From CAVZBW01 sp963773635 (GTDB lineage Bacteria; Actinomycetota; Acidimicrobiia; Acidimicrobiales; RAAP-2), in the NCBI GenBank assembly GCA_963773635.1, contig CAVZBW010000002.1:1103389-1167388 (forward strand): a stretch of 64,000 nt of DNA, in the 5' to 3' direction. How positions within the stretch are numbered: the first letter of the stretch is position 1; each line of letters begins with the position of its first letter. Below, piece after piece: positions 1-7,090 of this stretch. The position numbers and the translations under genes are program-made. A model generated the notes under the pieces. The model did not search any database and was not told the DNA's origin. It saw only the letters and a list, made by a program, of their open reading frames with translations.

Positions 1-26
1 TATAACAGCTCGAGTCTCGGGTGACC

Positions 27-1491
27 TCAGATGCCGGACTCGGCGGTCAGCCGTCCCGATGCAACCGCGTCAACGAGGGCCTTGTGGTCGAGTTCGTTCT
101 GATCGGCGTAAGCCGTGGCGAACTGGGTGATGGCCTTGTCGAAGACGTCCGAGTTGCCGAGGTAAGCGGCGATGGCGATCCGGTCGCCGGACCGGGCGTG
201 GGCTCGGGCCAACGTCCAGCCGCAGAGTTCGCCGTAGATCCGCATTCCCCGCGGTATCAGGGCCTCAATGGCTATGGAGTATTTCCAGTCCCGCAGCTGA
301 CGGATATAGAAGTCGTGAGGATGGCCGTCCAGGCCAATCTCGTTGCGCTGCCAGCCCAAGAAGATGTCGCTCGTCGCCTGCATCAGCCGTTGGCCCGCGA
401 CCACCCGCTGGCCCATGTTGTTGTACTTGCTCGCGCCAACGAACCGGCTGAGCACGGACGCTTCAGCCTCCTTCACCTGCAAGAACAGCGGGTCGGATTC
501 ATTGCGGCCGAGCATCAGGATGATCCAGCAGCGGGTGCCGACGCTGCCGACCCCGACGACCTTGCGTGCTATGTCGGCGACCTCGTACTGCTCGAGCAGG
601 TACCGGCGGTCCGTTTCCAGTGTCCGCCGGTAGCTGGCGACCAGGCCGGCCAGCCGCTCCCGGAAGGCGGACAGCTCCTGCTCCTTGGTGAGCAGCTCCT
701 CCATCGGTACCAGGAGCGGAGGGTCGGAGATGATCCGCGGCCGGCCGTCCACGATGCGGGTCAGCTTGGCCACTTCCTGCATACTGTCTCGGGTCCGCGC
801 CGTGGCCATGCCCTTGTCCAGCATCTTGCGCTGGCGCGCCTTCATCTGCGAGTCGAACTGGGCCTGCAATTCGGCGATGTCCGCATGCGCGTACCAAACG
901 TCCAGGTTGGTCATCGAGGCGAAGGCGCGGATCGCCTGTCGGTAGCTGGCCACGGCGGCCGCGACGATCTGTCGGCGGTCCTTGGCGGCGAAACCGTTGC
1001 CGCGTCCCGCTACCTCCAGGCTCGCCGCCAACCGCTTGACATCCCACTCCCAGGGCCCGGGCGTCGTCTCGTCGAAGTCGTTGACGTCGAACACCAGGCG
1101 CCGCTCGGCCGAGCCAAAGATCCCGAAATTCGCCAGGTGCGCATCTCCGCAGGCCTGCACCGCCAGCCCGGAGGCGGGAGTATGGGAAAGATCACTGGCC
1201 ATCGGTAAAGCCGCGCCGCGGAAGAAGGTAAACGGGGACACCATCATTCGGCCCCGCCGGATGGGCACCAGTTCCGGCACCCGCGACTTCGCCTGCTCTT
1301 CCAGCAGGGCGACAGGGTCCGGCCTGCCCGGCGGCGGGTCGAACATCGCATGACTGTCCCGAGGCACTTCAGCCCGCGGCAACTTTTCCCCGGGCAGCAC
1401 GCTCCGCTGGCGTCATCCGCACCAGGCCCGACTCCAGCTGATACCGCAACGTACCCCGAGGCGGAGCTTCGGTCATCTGCACACTCATCAT
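27..1491 (-). CDS. DUF2252 family protein (apparent frameshift near the N-terminus)
   Basis: Conserved actinobacterial DUF2252 protein of unknown function. The main frame (start near 1400, stop at 27) shows the family hallmarks VPELVPIRRGRM, FFRGAALPMASDL, CGDAHLANFG and DVNDFDETTPGPWEWD. The CGDAHLANFG and NDFDE motifs resemble the catalytic loops of kinase-like phosphotransferases, but this is inference. The family's usual N-terminus (TPAERAARGK) lies in another frame from ATG 1491/1488 and breaks in the run GGGGAAAAG near 1385. It would rejoin the main frame with one indel, giving about 488 residues. A GGAG-like site (AGGAGCC) precedes 1491. The 75-bp palindromic element lies just upstream. 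The frameshift is probably a homopolymer sequencing error. Confidence 0.85.
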
Positions 1492-1552
1492 CGGCTCCTC
1501 CCTGGCCCCGAACGAACGACGGGCCGAGCTTCTGACACACGGCCGTCAGCAG

Positions 1553-1627
1553 CGACACCCTCTTGCGACCTCACCTCTTCAGGCAACTCCCGAACCGGGT
1601 GAGCTGTCCTCACCCGGTTCGGGTGGA
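1553..1627 (-). repeat. 75-bp palindromic element, copy A
   Basis: On the minus strand this segment matches 9865-9940 at most positions. It contains a perfect 15-bp inverted repeat (CCCGAACCGGGTGAG at 1589-1603, CTCACCCGGTTCGGG at 1609-1623) with a 5-base spacer. It lies about 60 bases upstream of the DUF2252 start, so a regulator-binding site is the likeliest role. After the palindrome a short GTG frame begins with residues like the start of the small protein at 9918, so the copy includes a start-codon region. The rest of the 1492-1853 gap shows no gene. Confidence 0.7.
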
Positions 1628-1853
1628 TACGAACCTGCTTGCGGAGAGTCGCGCGGTTAGCTATAGCTAGCACCCGCCGCCAAGGGGATCTGCGGTCGGT
1701 GAGAGGGCCACCGCCGCCACCGACAAGAGGCGTGCTGGTCGATTGGCCATGGCCTGTCTCCTTCCCGGCCCCAGCCGGAAAACGGCGGCGAGTGGCCCGG
1801 GTTCAGCGGTCAGGATTGCCGTTTCGGCACCCACACCCGTGGGCCCGACCAAC

Positions 1854-2456
1854 TCATTCCTGACGGGGGCTGGAACGTCGAAACAGCATCCGCGCGATCT
1901 TGTGGAACGGCACGATCGCGTACACAGCGGTGCCGGCGTACAACGCCACTGCCAGGTCGGGGAGGACGAGCCCGATGACGATCGCGATCACATATGCGAT
2001 GACGACGGAAACACGTTTGCTCCGGTCGCTTTGCAGCTCGTCGTCGTCTGGGTGCCGCGAGTAGAGGTGCTCGTGCCGTGAATACGCGTCCAGGGCGGAC
2101 CCGAGGAGCCGGATCGCCAGGAGCGTGAGCCCGTACATGGTGACGAACACCCGCTGGCTGGAGGTGTGATACAGAGCGTCTGCAACGAGCCGGGTCGGGA
2201 ACGGCAGAAAGACCACCGCGAGTAAAGCGAGCAAGTTGAGCCGCAGGAGAACCGGATCGGTCCGTTCGAGCCGGTTGGTCAATCCCGTATGGGCCAGCCA
2301 CGCAGTGCCGATCGTCAGGAAGCTGATGATGTAGGCCACGAAGGCGGGCCAGGCATGAAGGACCTGCTGCAGCGCTGTGTCGGGTGGACGAAGCGCAAGG
2401 TCGACTACGAGCAGCGTCGCGGCGAATCCGAATACGCCGTCGCTGAATGCTTCCAT
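1854..2456 (-). CDS. TMEM175/DUF1211-type channel protein, 5' end separated by an IS
   Basis: Small integral membrane protein of the TMEM175 (DUF1211) potassium-channel family. The hallmark MEAFSDGVFGFA opens the first helix, followed by LVVDLALRPPD and further hydrophobic helices (FVAYIISFLTIGTAWLAH, LLALLAVVFLPFP, VFVTMYGLTLLAIRLLG). The ATG at 2456 is probably an internal codon. Removing the ISL3 element and one copy of its 8-bp duplication restores an in-frame extension of about 22 residues from GTG 3960, with the expected ..SLDKGRMEAFSDG context. The remaining 200 residues still hold the channel core, but the native promoter and ribosome site are cut off. A decayed paralogue lies at 11540-11885. 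Confidence 0.85.
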   Translation of the reverse strand: MEAFSDGVFGFAATLLVVDLALRPPDTALQQVLHAWPAFVAYIISFLTIGTAWLAHTGLTNRLERTDPVLLRLNLLALLAVVFLPFPTRLVADALYHTSSQRVFVTMYGLTLLAIRLLGSALDAYSRHEHLYSRHPDDDELQSDRSKRVSVVIAYVIAIVIGLVLPDLAVALYAGTAVYAIVPFHKIARMLFRRSSPRQE

Positions 2457-2460
2457 ACGG

Positions 2461-2468
2461 CCTTTGTC
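2461..2468. repeat. IS target-site duplication, left copy (CCTTTGTC)
   Basis: An 8-bp direct repeat, CCTTTGTC, identical to 3911-3918 and immediately outside the terminal inverted repeats of the IS. Eight base pairs is the duplication size known for ISL3-family elements. Confidence 0.85.
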
Positions 2469-2493
2469 GGCCCTACGCGACCAACCTGGGACG
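2469..2493 (+). repeat. IS terminal inverted repeat, left
   Basis: Begins GGCCCTACGCG and contains AACCTGGGACG at positions 15-25. It matches the reverse complement of the right end at about 20 of 25 positions. The transposase stop codon lies inside it. Confidence 0.85.
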
Positions 2494-3792
2494 GCCTCGC
2501 AATCGCGTGACCGGTTGAGTCTTCCATGACACGCCGGCAGCGAGCAGCAGACGCAGCCGGTAGTTGTCGAAGCTGCGGAAGCCCCGGCCGCAACGCTTCA
2601 CGGCCTTGACGGTGAGGTTGACTGCCTCAGTGGGTCCGTTCGAGGCGCCAGTGCTGTGGTGAGCAAGGATCTCGGTCTTCCAGCGGCTGAGTGTTCGACC
2701 GAGACGCTGCACTTCGGGCACCGAGGAGCCCTTGCACCATTCGAGGGTGTCGTCGAGCCGGACCCGGGCCTGGTCAAGGTCGTCGGTCAGGTAGATGTCG
2801 CGCACCTTCTCCTTGGCGCTCCACGTGTCGGTCACCTCGTCGATGGAGTCACCGAGTTGCAGGGCCCCTCGGAGGCGCTCCCATCCCCGCTCGTCGAGCC
2901 GTTCGGCTCCCACGAGCAGAAGCTTGCGGACGTCGTAGAGAGGATCACCCTGCCAACCGCGGCGCTCGAAGGTGGCCTGCTGGACGCGCTGACGACAGCG
3001 GGTGACCGCCTGGTTGGCCAGGCGCACCACGTGGAAGGGGTCCACCACGAGGGTCACGTCACGCCAGGGCGAGGGACGCAGGCTGAAGGGGTCACTGCGG
3101 GTCACCGCCGAGCGGTAACTCTCGTGGGGGTCGATAGAGACCACCTCGATCTGGGTCAACCACGACGCTGACTGCATGGCCATCCACCTGCGCAGATCCT
3201 TGGCGTCGCGACCCTCGAACACGTCGAGGAGCGCCCCGGTCCCGACGTCCACCACGCCGGTGACGAACGACCTTCGGCGCTTCCGGCGGGCGTGGAGGAA
3301 CACGGTCTCGTCGAGACCAACCATGGTGACGCCCTCGGTGCGGGCCGGATCGTCGAGGAGCGCTCCACCGACGTCGGTCACGCAGCGCCAGGCGGTCGAC
3401 CAGGTAACGCCGAGGCGCCGGGCCTCCTGGGCAATCGACGAGATCTCCTGACCGACCCGTCGGCAGGTCTCCTCTCTCGCCCGGTTGGTGAGCACCCGGC
3501 GGGGTTCGGCCAACCAGGAGCGCTCGGTCCACGTCTTGACCGAGCATCGGCGATTCGCACAAGCCCAGATGCGCTTGCGCCACCGCAGCACGACCGGCCG
3601 CGTGCCCGCCGGCAGATCCCGCAGCGTCACCGTCCGGCGGTCCTTGGCCCGGGCCGGCTGGCCACACCTCGAGCACCGGGCCCAAGTGGCGACGGTCTCG
3701 ATAACGTTCACCAGCTCACCGTCAAGCTCTTCGCTGCCGATCACCCTGAAGTCGCGCAGGGCCAACAACGCGACGGTAGGTTCGTCTCCCAC
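2473..3792 (-). CDS. tnpA: ISL3 family transposase
   Basis: DDE transposase of the ISL3 family, about 439 residues. An N-terminal zinc ribbon (CSRCGQPA, then CANRRC) is followed by a helix-turn-helix region and the catalytic core (GLDETVFLHARRKRRR, VVSIDPHESYR, LVVDPFHVVRLAN). A C-terminal NGPTEAVNLTVKAVKR stretch with the likely catalytic Glu and GFRSFDNYRLRLL end the core. Start GTG 3792 is chosen because GAGGAGAG stands 8 bases upstream; an upstream start at 3852 is possible. The frame is intact, unlike many neighbours. It nearly fills the element bounded by the inverted repeats. Confidence 0.92.
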   Translation of the reverse strand: MGDEPTVALLALRDFRVIGSEELDGELVNVIETVATWARCSRCGQPARAKDRRTVTLRDLPAGTRPVVLRWRKRIWACANRRCSVKTWTERSWLAEPRRVLTNRAREETCRRVGQEISSIAQEARRLGVTWSTAWRCVTDVGGALLDDPARTEGVTMVGLDETVFLHARRKRRRSFVTGVVDVGTGALLDVFEGRDAKDLRRWMAMQSASWLTQIEVVSIDPHESYRSAVTRSDPFSLRPSPWRDVTLVVDPFHVVRLANQAVTRCRQRVQQATFERRGWQGDPLYDVRKLLLVGAERLDERGWERLRGALQLGDSIDEVTDTWSAKEKVRDIYLTDDLDQARVRLDDTLEWCKGSSVPEVQRLGRTLSRWKTEILAHHSTGASNGPTEAVNLTVKAVKRCGRGFRSFDNYRLRLLLAAGVSWKTQPVTRLRGRPRLVA

Positions 3793-3885
3793 AGGGGCCT
3801 CTCCTCTCGTAGCCGTCAGACAGCCACGAGATTGGCGAGGCCCCTGCCTCATGTGGTGGACCTACACCGGGATGTTCAGGGGTGT

Positions 3886-3910
3886 CGTCCCAGGTTCAAC
3901 GCGATGGGCC
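3886..3910 (-). repeat. IS terminal inverted repeat, right
   Basis: Read inwards on the minus strand it begins GGCCCATCGCG and contains AACCTGGGACG. It pairs with the left end at 2469-2493 and abuts the direct duplication at 3911-3918. Confidence 0.85.
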
Positions 3911-3918
3911 CCTTTGTC
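3911..3918. repeat. IS target-site duplication, right copy (CCTTTGTC)
   Basis: Second copy of the 8-bp direct repeat flanking the ISL3-family element, identical to 2461-2468. Confidence 0.85.
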
Positions 3919-3960
3919 AAGCGATCGGCGTCTTTGCGGCTTCTCTCCGTCAGTTGGCAC
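3919..3960 (-). pseudogene. Detached 5' fragment of the TMEM175-type gene
   Basis: From GTG 3960 this reads VPTDGEKPQRRRSL. It joins in frame through one copy of CCTTTGTC to DKGRMEAFSDG at 2468-2456 once the IS is excised. An in-frame stop lies upstream, so GTG 3960 is the likeliest native start. The join rests on the sequence itself; the exact start codon is inference. Confidence 0.6.
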
Positions 3961-4074
3961 GGCAGCTGTCTGACTCGCGGCGGCTATTCCACGTCAATCG
4001 CCGCAACTGAGCGCCTGGCACTGTCACCAAATCGATTGCTCGCTGGCGCAGCAGTGAGTCGGTGGACCCTCGGC

Positions 4075-4293
4075 CTAGACGTCTGCAGGACGGGTCAGGA
4101 TGTAGAGCAATGCACCGAAGAGGGGAATGAACAGGATCACTATCGTCCATAGGAGTTTCGCGAATCCACTGTGGTCCCGCCGGCGGAAGTTGTCGATGAA
4201 GCACCAGATGATCAAGAAGACGAGGAGGAAAAGGCCGGCGAACATCAACAGCGACCACAAGATGCTCAGCAATGGATACGTGTAGGCAATCAC
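4075..4293 (-). CDS. Small membrane protein with PLDc_N-like domain
   Basis: About 72 residues with two hydrophobic helices (LLSILWSLLMFAGLFLLVFL and LLWTIVILFIPLFGALLYIL). They flank a charged stretch IDNFRRRDHSGFAK. This is the layout of the phospholipase D nuclease N-terminal (PLDc_N) family, small membrane proteins of unknown role also found as the N-terminus of cardiolipin synthases. Start GTG 4293 is chosen over the longer frame because AGAGGGG stands just upstream. It follows the GH15 gene's side of the strand at a distance of about 140 bases. Confidence 0.7.
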   Translation of the reverse strand: MIAYTYPLLSILWSLLMFAGLFLLVFLIIWCFIDNFRRRDHSGFAKLLWTIVILFIPLFGALLYILTRPADV

Positions 4294-4435
4294 GGTGTCC
4301 CCTCTGTAACGTTCGTCAACGCAGAAACCCAAGTGGCCTCGGAACTAGGGACGACGGCCCCCGAAAGCACAAGGGCTACTGGGGGGTCGCTGCGCCGGTC
4401 CCTCGAGGTGCCGTCGACGTTGATGACGGTTCTCA

Positions 4436-6286
4436 TCATCCTTCGGCCTCGATCAGTTGGGACACCGCTTCGATGAGAGCGAGGTGGGTGAACGCTTGAG
4501 GGAAGTTACCGAGATGTTCCCCGGTCGAGGTGTCGATTTCCTCGGCGTACAGGTTGAGGGGTCCGGCGTAAGACAGGAGTTTCTTGCACAGGGCTCGGGC
4601 CCGGTCGGTCTCGCCGATCATGGCCAATGCGCTCACGAGCCACCACGAGCAGATCGTGAACGTTCCCTCTTTGCCCGCGAAGCCGGTGTCGGTGCTGTCC
4701 ACCTTGTAGCGCAGCACCAGATCGTCCTCGGTCAGTTCGTCGGCGATGGCGAGCACGGTGACCTTGATTCGGTCGTCGCCTGGAGGCAGGAACCCCATGA
4801 TGGGCAGGAGCAGCAGCGAGGCGTCGAGCTCGTCGTTCTCGTATGCCTGGCGGAACCGCCCACGTTCGTCGACCCCCTTGTCCAAGATGTCGGCCTTCAG
4901 AGCATCGGCAGACTGCTGCCATCGTTGGGCGCGCTCGGTGTCACCGCGTTCTTGAGCCAGGTCGGCGCCTCGCTCGGCGGCGAGCCAGCACATCACCGCC
5001 GACTGGGTGAAGTGCTGGGGCTTGCCCCGGATCTCCCAGATGCCCTGATCAGCATCGCCTGAGTGTTTGATGGCGTCGTCCACAAATCCGGCGAGGCCCT
5101 CCCAGGCCGGCTCCATGATCTGTTCGGCACCCCGGTGGAGGTGGGAGTCAACGGCGTCGATCAGCATGCCCCACACGTCGTTTTGGTGCTGGTTCCACGC
5201 GCCGTTGCCGACCCTCACCGGCTTGGAGTCGCGCCAGCCCGAAAGGTGATCGATCGTCCGCTCGGTGAGATCGCGTTCAGTCCCGATCCCGTACATGATC
5301 TGGAGTTCAGAGAAGGGCTTGTTCAAGTCCTTCCCCTGAACGGCCTCGAGGATGAAGGCGAAGTACTCGAGTGCTTCCCAGTCGTAACCGAGACGGTAGA
5401 GGGCCCGGAGCGTGAACCCCGAGTCCCTGATCCACGTGTAGCGGTAGTCCCAGTTCCTCGCCCCGCCAGGGGTCTCGGGCAACCCCGTGGTCGACGCGGC
5501 CATGATCGCCCCGGTCGGCGCGTAGCTCAGCCCCTTGAGCGTCAAGGCGCTGCGCTCGAGGAAGGGGCGCCAGGGGTGGTCCGGGAACTTCCCAGTGCTG
5601 AGCCAGTCCCGCCAGAAGGTGACGGTGCTCGCGAGGTCGGCATCCGCCTCTTCCTGGGTGGTCGGCGCTGGCCCTGACCAGGTGAGGGCGACGAAACCCG
5701 ACTCACCTTCTTTGAGGGTGGAGCGGACATAGCAGCGGGCACCGACTTGGCCGAGCTGAAAGCTGGAGTGCACCGTGAGGGCCACGTCTCCGTCGGGTTG
5801 GCGCACCGCCATCGAGTGGTACCCGTCCGAGTCGTAGCTCCAGGTGCTCGGTCTGGACCCATAGTCGAACATCGGGAGGCACATCGCCATCACGTCGACC
5901 TTCCCCGAGATGCAGGTGGCGGTGCGCAGGATCGTCCCGACCCCGGCACCCACCCTCGGGACGCGCTCGTAGTCGGTGCGCCGCCCCTCGTCGCTGACGG
6001 GCCGGACGACGAAGAAGTCGTTGACAACAAGCCACCCCGTCGGCGTGTGCCACGTCGTCTCGAGGACCATCGTCCCCGGCACATAGCGGCGGTGATCCGG
6101 CACGAAGGCGTTGTACGGACCGAGCCGAAAGCTTCCGGCGTTGCGGTCCAAGAGTGCCCCGAACACGCTCGGTGAGTCCGGGCGGGGCAGGCTGAGCCAC
6201 TCGATGGAACCGTCGGGTGCCACGAGACAGTTGTTCTCGCAATCCGACAGGAATCCGTAGTCGGCGATGGGTGGGAAATCACTCAT
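4436..6286 (-). CDS. Glycoside hydrolase family 15 (glucoamylase/trehalase-like)
   Basis: Cytoplasmic GH15 enzyme, about 616 residues, with no signal peptide. The N-terminal MSDFPPIADYGFLSDCENN and the VAPDGSIEWLSLPRPDSPS box are typical of actinobacterial GH15 proteins. The (alpha/alpha)6 barrel carries RNWDYRYTWIRDSGF, the acid region GIWEIRGKPQHFTQS and the second catalytic region GFAGKEGTFTICSWWLVSAL. In this group both trehalase and glucan 1,4-alpha-glucosidase activity are known, and the sequence alone does not decide. ATG 6286 follows GGAG; the frame extends 13 codons further without a better site. Trehalose turnover would fit the stress-related neighbours. Confidence 0.93.
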   Translation of the reverse strand: MSDFPPIADYGFLSDCENNCLVAPDGSIEWLSLPRPDSPSVFGALLDRNAGSFRLGPYNAFVPDHRRYVPGTMVLETTWHTPTGWLVVNDFFVVRPVSDEGRRTDYERVPRVGAGVGTILRTATCISGKVDVMAMCLPMFDYGSRPSTWSYDSDGYHSMAVRQPDGDVALTVHSSFQLGQVGARCYVRSTLKEGESGFVALTWSGPAPTTQEEADADLASTVTFWRDWLSTGKFPDHPWRPFLERSALTLKGLSYAPTGAIMAASTTGLPETPGGARNWDYRYTWIRDSGFTLRALYRLGYDWEALEYFAFILEAVQGKDLNKPFSELQIMYGIGTERDLTERTIDHLSGWRDSKPVRVGNGAWNQHQNDVWGMLIDAVDSHLHRGAEQIMEPAWEGLAGFVDDAIKHSGDADQGIWEIRGKPQHFTQSAVMCWLAAERGADLAQERGDTERAQRWQQSADALKADILDKGVDERGRFRQAYENDELDASLLLLPIMGFLPPGDDRIKVTVLAIADELTEDDLVLRYKVDSTDTGFAGKEGTFTICSWWLVSALAMIGETDRARALCKKLLSYAGPLNLYAEEIDTSTGEHLGNFPQAFTHLALIEAVSQLIEAEG

Positions 6287-6379
6287 ATGAAGCTCCGTTG
6301 TGTCAGGCGTTCGGATGACAACCATTCAGACAGCGTGATCCTGGCCCTGACTCGGTAGGTTTAGGCAGGAACCGTTTGG

Positions 6380-6888
6380 TCAGCTGACGCCGGCGGCTGC
6401 CTCTTGGACAGCCTTGTCGATGTCCTTGGGCTTCACGTCGAGCTCTTTGGCGACCTGCTTCTCGGCCTTTAGCCCGGCCTTGTTCACGGCGTCCGCGATG
6501 GTGCTCTCACCGACGATCACGAGGGCGGCCTGTCCTGCGTCGATCAGATCCCCGAACTCCTTGACGTCTGCCCGAGACATGCCACGCCACAGGTGGCCGC
6601 TTACGCCTCCGACGGCCGCCCCGACGGCGGCACCGACCACGATCGAAGGTGGGAACAGGATGCCGGCGAGGGCACCTACCGCCGCGCCTCCCCAGGCTCC
6701 ATGCCGGGTCGCCATCTCATCCTTGTTCACGTGGACCTTGCCCGATTGGTCCTTGGTGACCACCGAAGCGTCGTAGGTCCCCACGGCTCCGGCGGCGTGG
6801 AGGTCCTTCACCACGTCGTAGTCGGCACGTGCCGACACCTCGCTGGAGTACGTACCGATGAAATGAACACTGCGTCGGTCTTGGCCAC
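6380..6888 (-). CDS. DUF1269-like glycine-zipper protein, first copy (one frameshift)
   Basis: Paralogue of 10903-11412 with near-identical body: YDVVKDLHAAGAVGTYDASV, a glycine/alanine-rich membrane-like segment (GGAAVGALAGILFPPSIVVG), GMSRADVKEFGDLIDAGQ and a charged tail VAKELDVKPKDIDKAVQEA. The start is GTG 6888 behind AGGAGAGATGAC and reads VAKTDAVFI. The frame then breaks near 6860, where the paralogue reads FIFIGTY. A single missing base in ATTTCATC explains it. The function is unknown; the family has been described only as membrane-associated. Confidence 0.8.
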
Positions 6889-7073
6889 GTCATCTCTCCT
6901 CTTGTCGTTCTCGCAGTTTCGGCGACTGCACGGCGACGGGATGCTCAGTTCGCTCATCACCACCGCTGACCCCAGGCCAGCACAGGCCAGCACCTCCTCG
7001 AGTGCACGGGATTGCGGTCAGGGTGGCTCTGACTTCCTGCGCACATCGGACAGGAGGCCGGGGTGAGTTGACC

Positions 7074-7090
7074 TCACCCAGAGTGGGTGA
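7074..7090. promoter_or_regulatory. Palindrome TCACCCA-GAG-TGGGTGA
   Basis: Perfect 7-bp inverted repeat with a 3-base spacer at the end of the LuxR gene and upstream of the DUF1269-like gene. It uses the same GGGTGA/TCACCC half-sites as the palindromes at 1589-1623 and 9871-9901, in the opposite arrangement. It could be an operator for the downstream gene or a short hairpin ending the LuxR transcript. The gap 6889-7073 holds nothing else that I can see. Confidence 0.35.

Larger units (their letters stand above)
2469..3910 (-). mobile_element. Complete ISL3-family insertion sequence
   Basis: A 1442-bp element holding one ISL3-type transposase gene. The ends form imperfect terminal inverted repeats: from each end inwards GGCCC, two mismatches, CGCG, three mismatches, AACCTGGGACG, so about 20 of the first 25 bases match. 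It is flanked by an 8-bp direct duplication (2461-2468 and 3911-3918). It interrupts the 5' end of the TMEM175-type gene. The intact transposase, matching ends and perfect duplication suggest a recent and possibly active insertion. Confidence 0.9.

Noticed and set aside
21..1208. A 395-residue plus-strand frame opposite DUF2252
   Set aside because: Antisense shadow of a conserved gene, with no family motif and no ribosome site.
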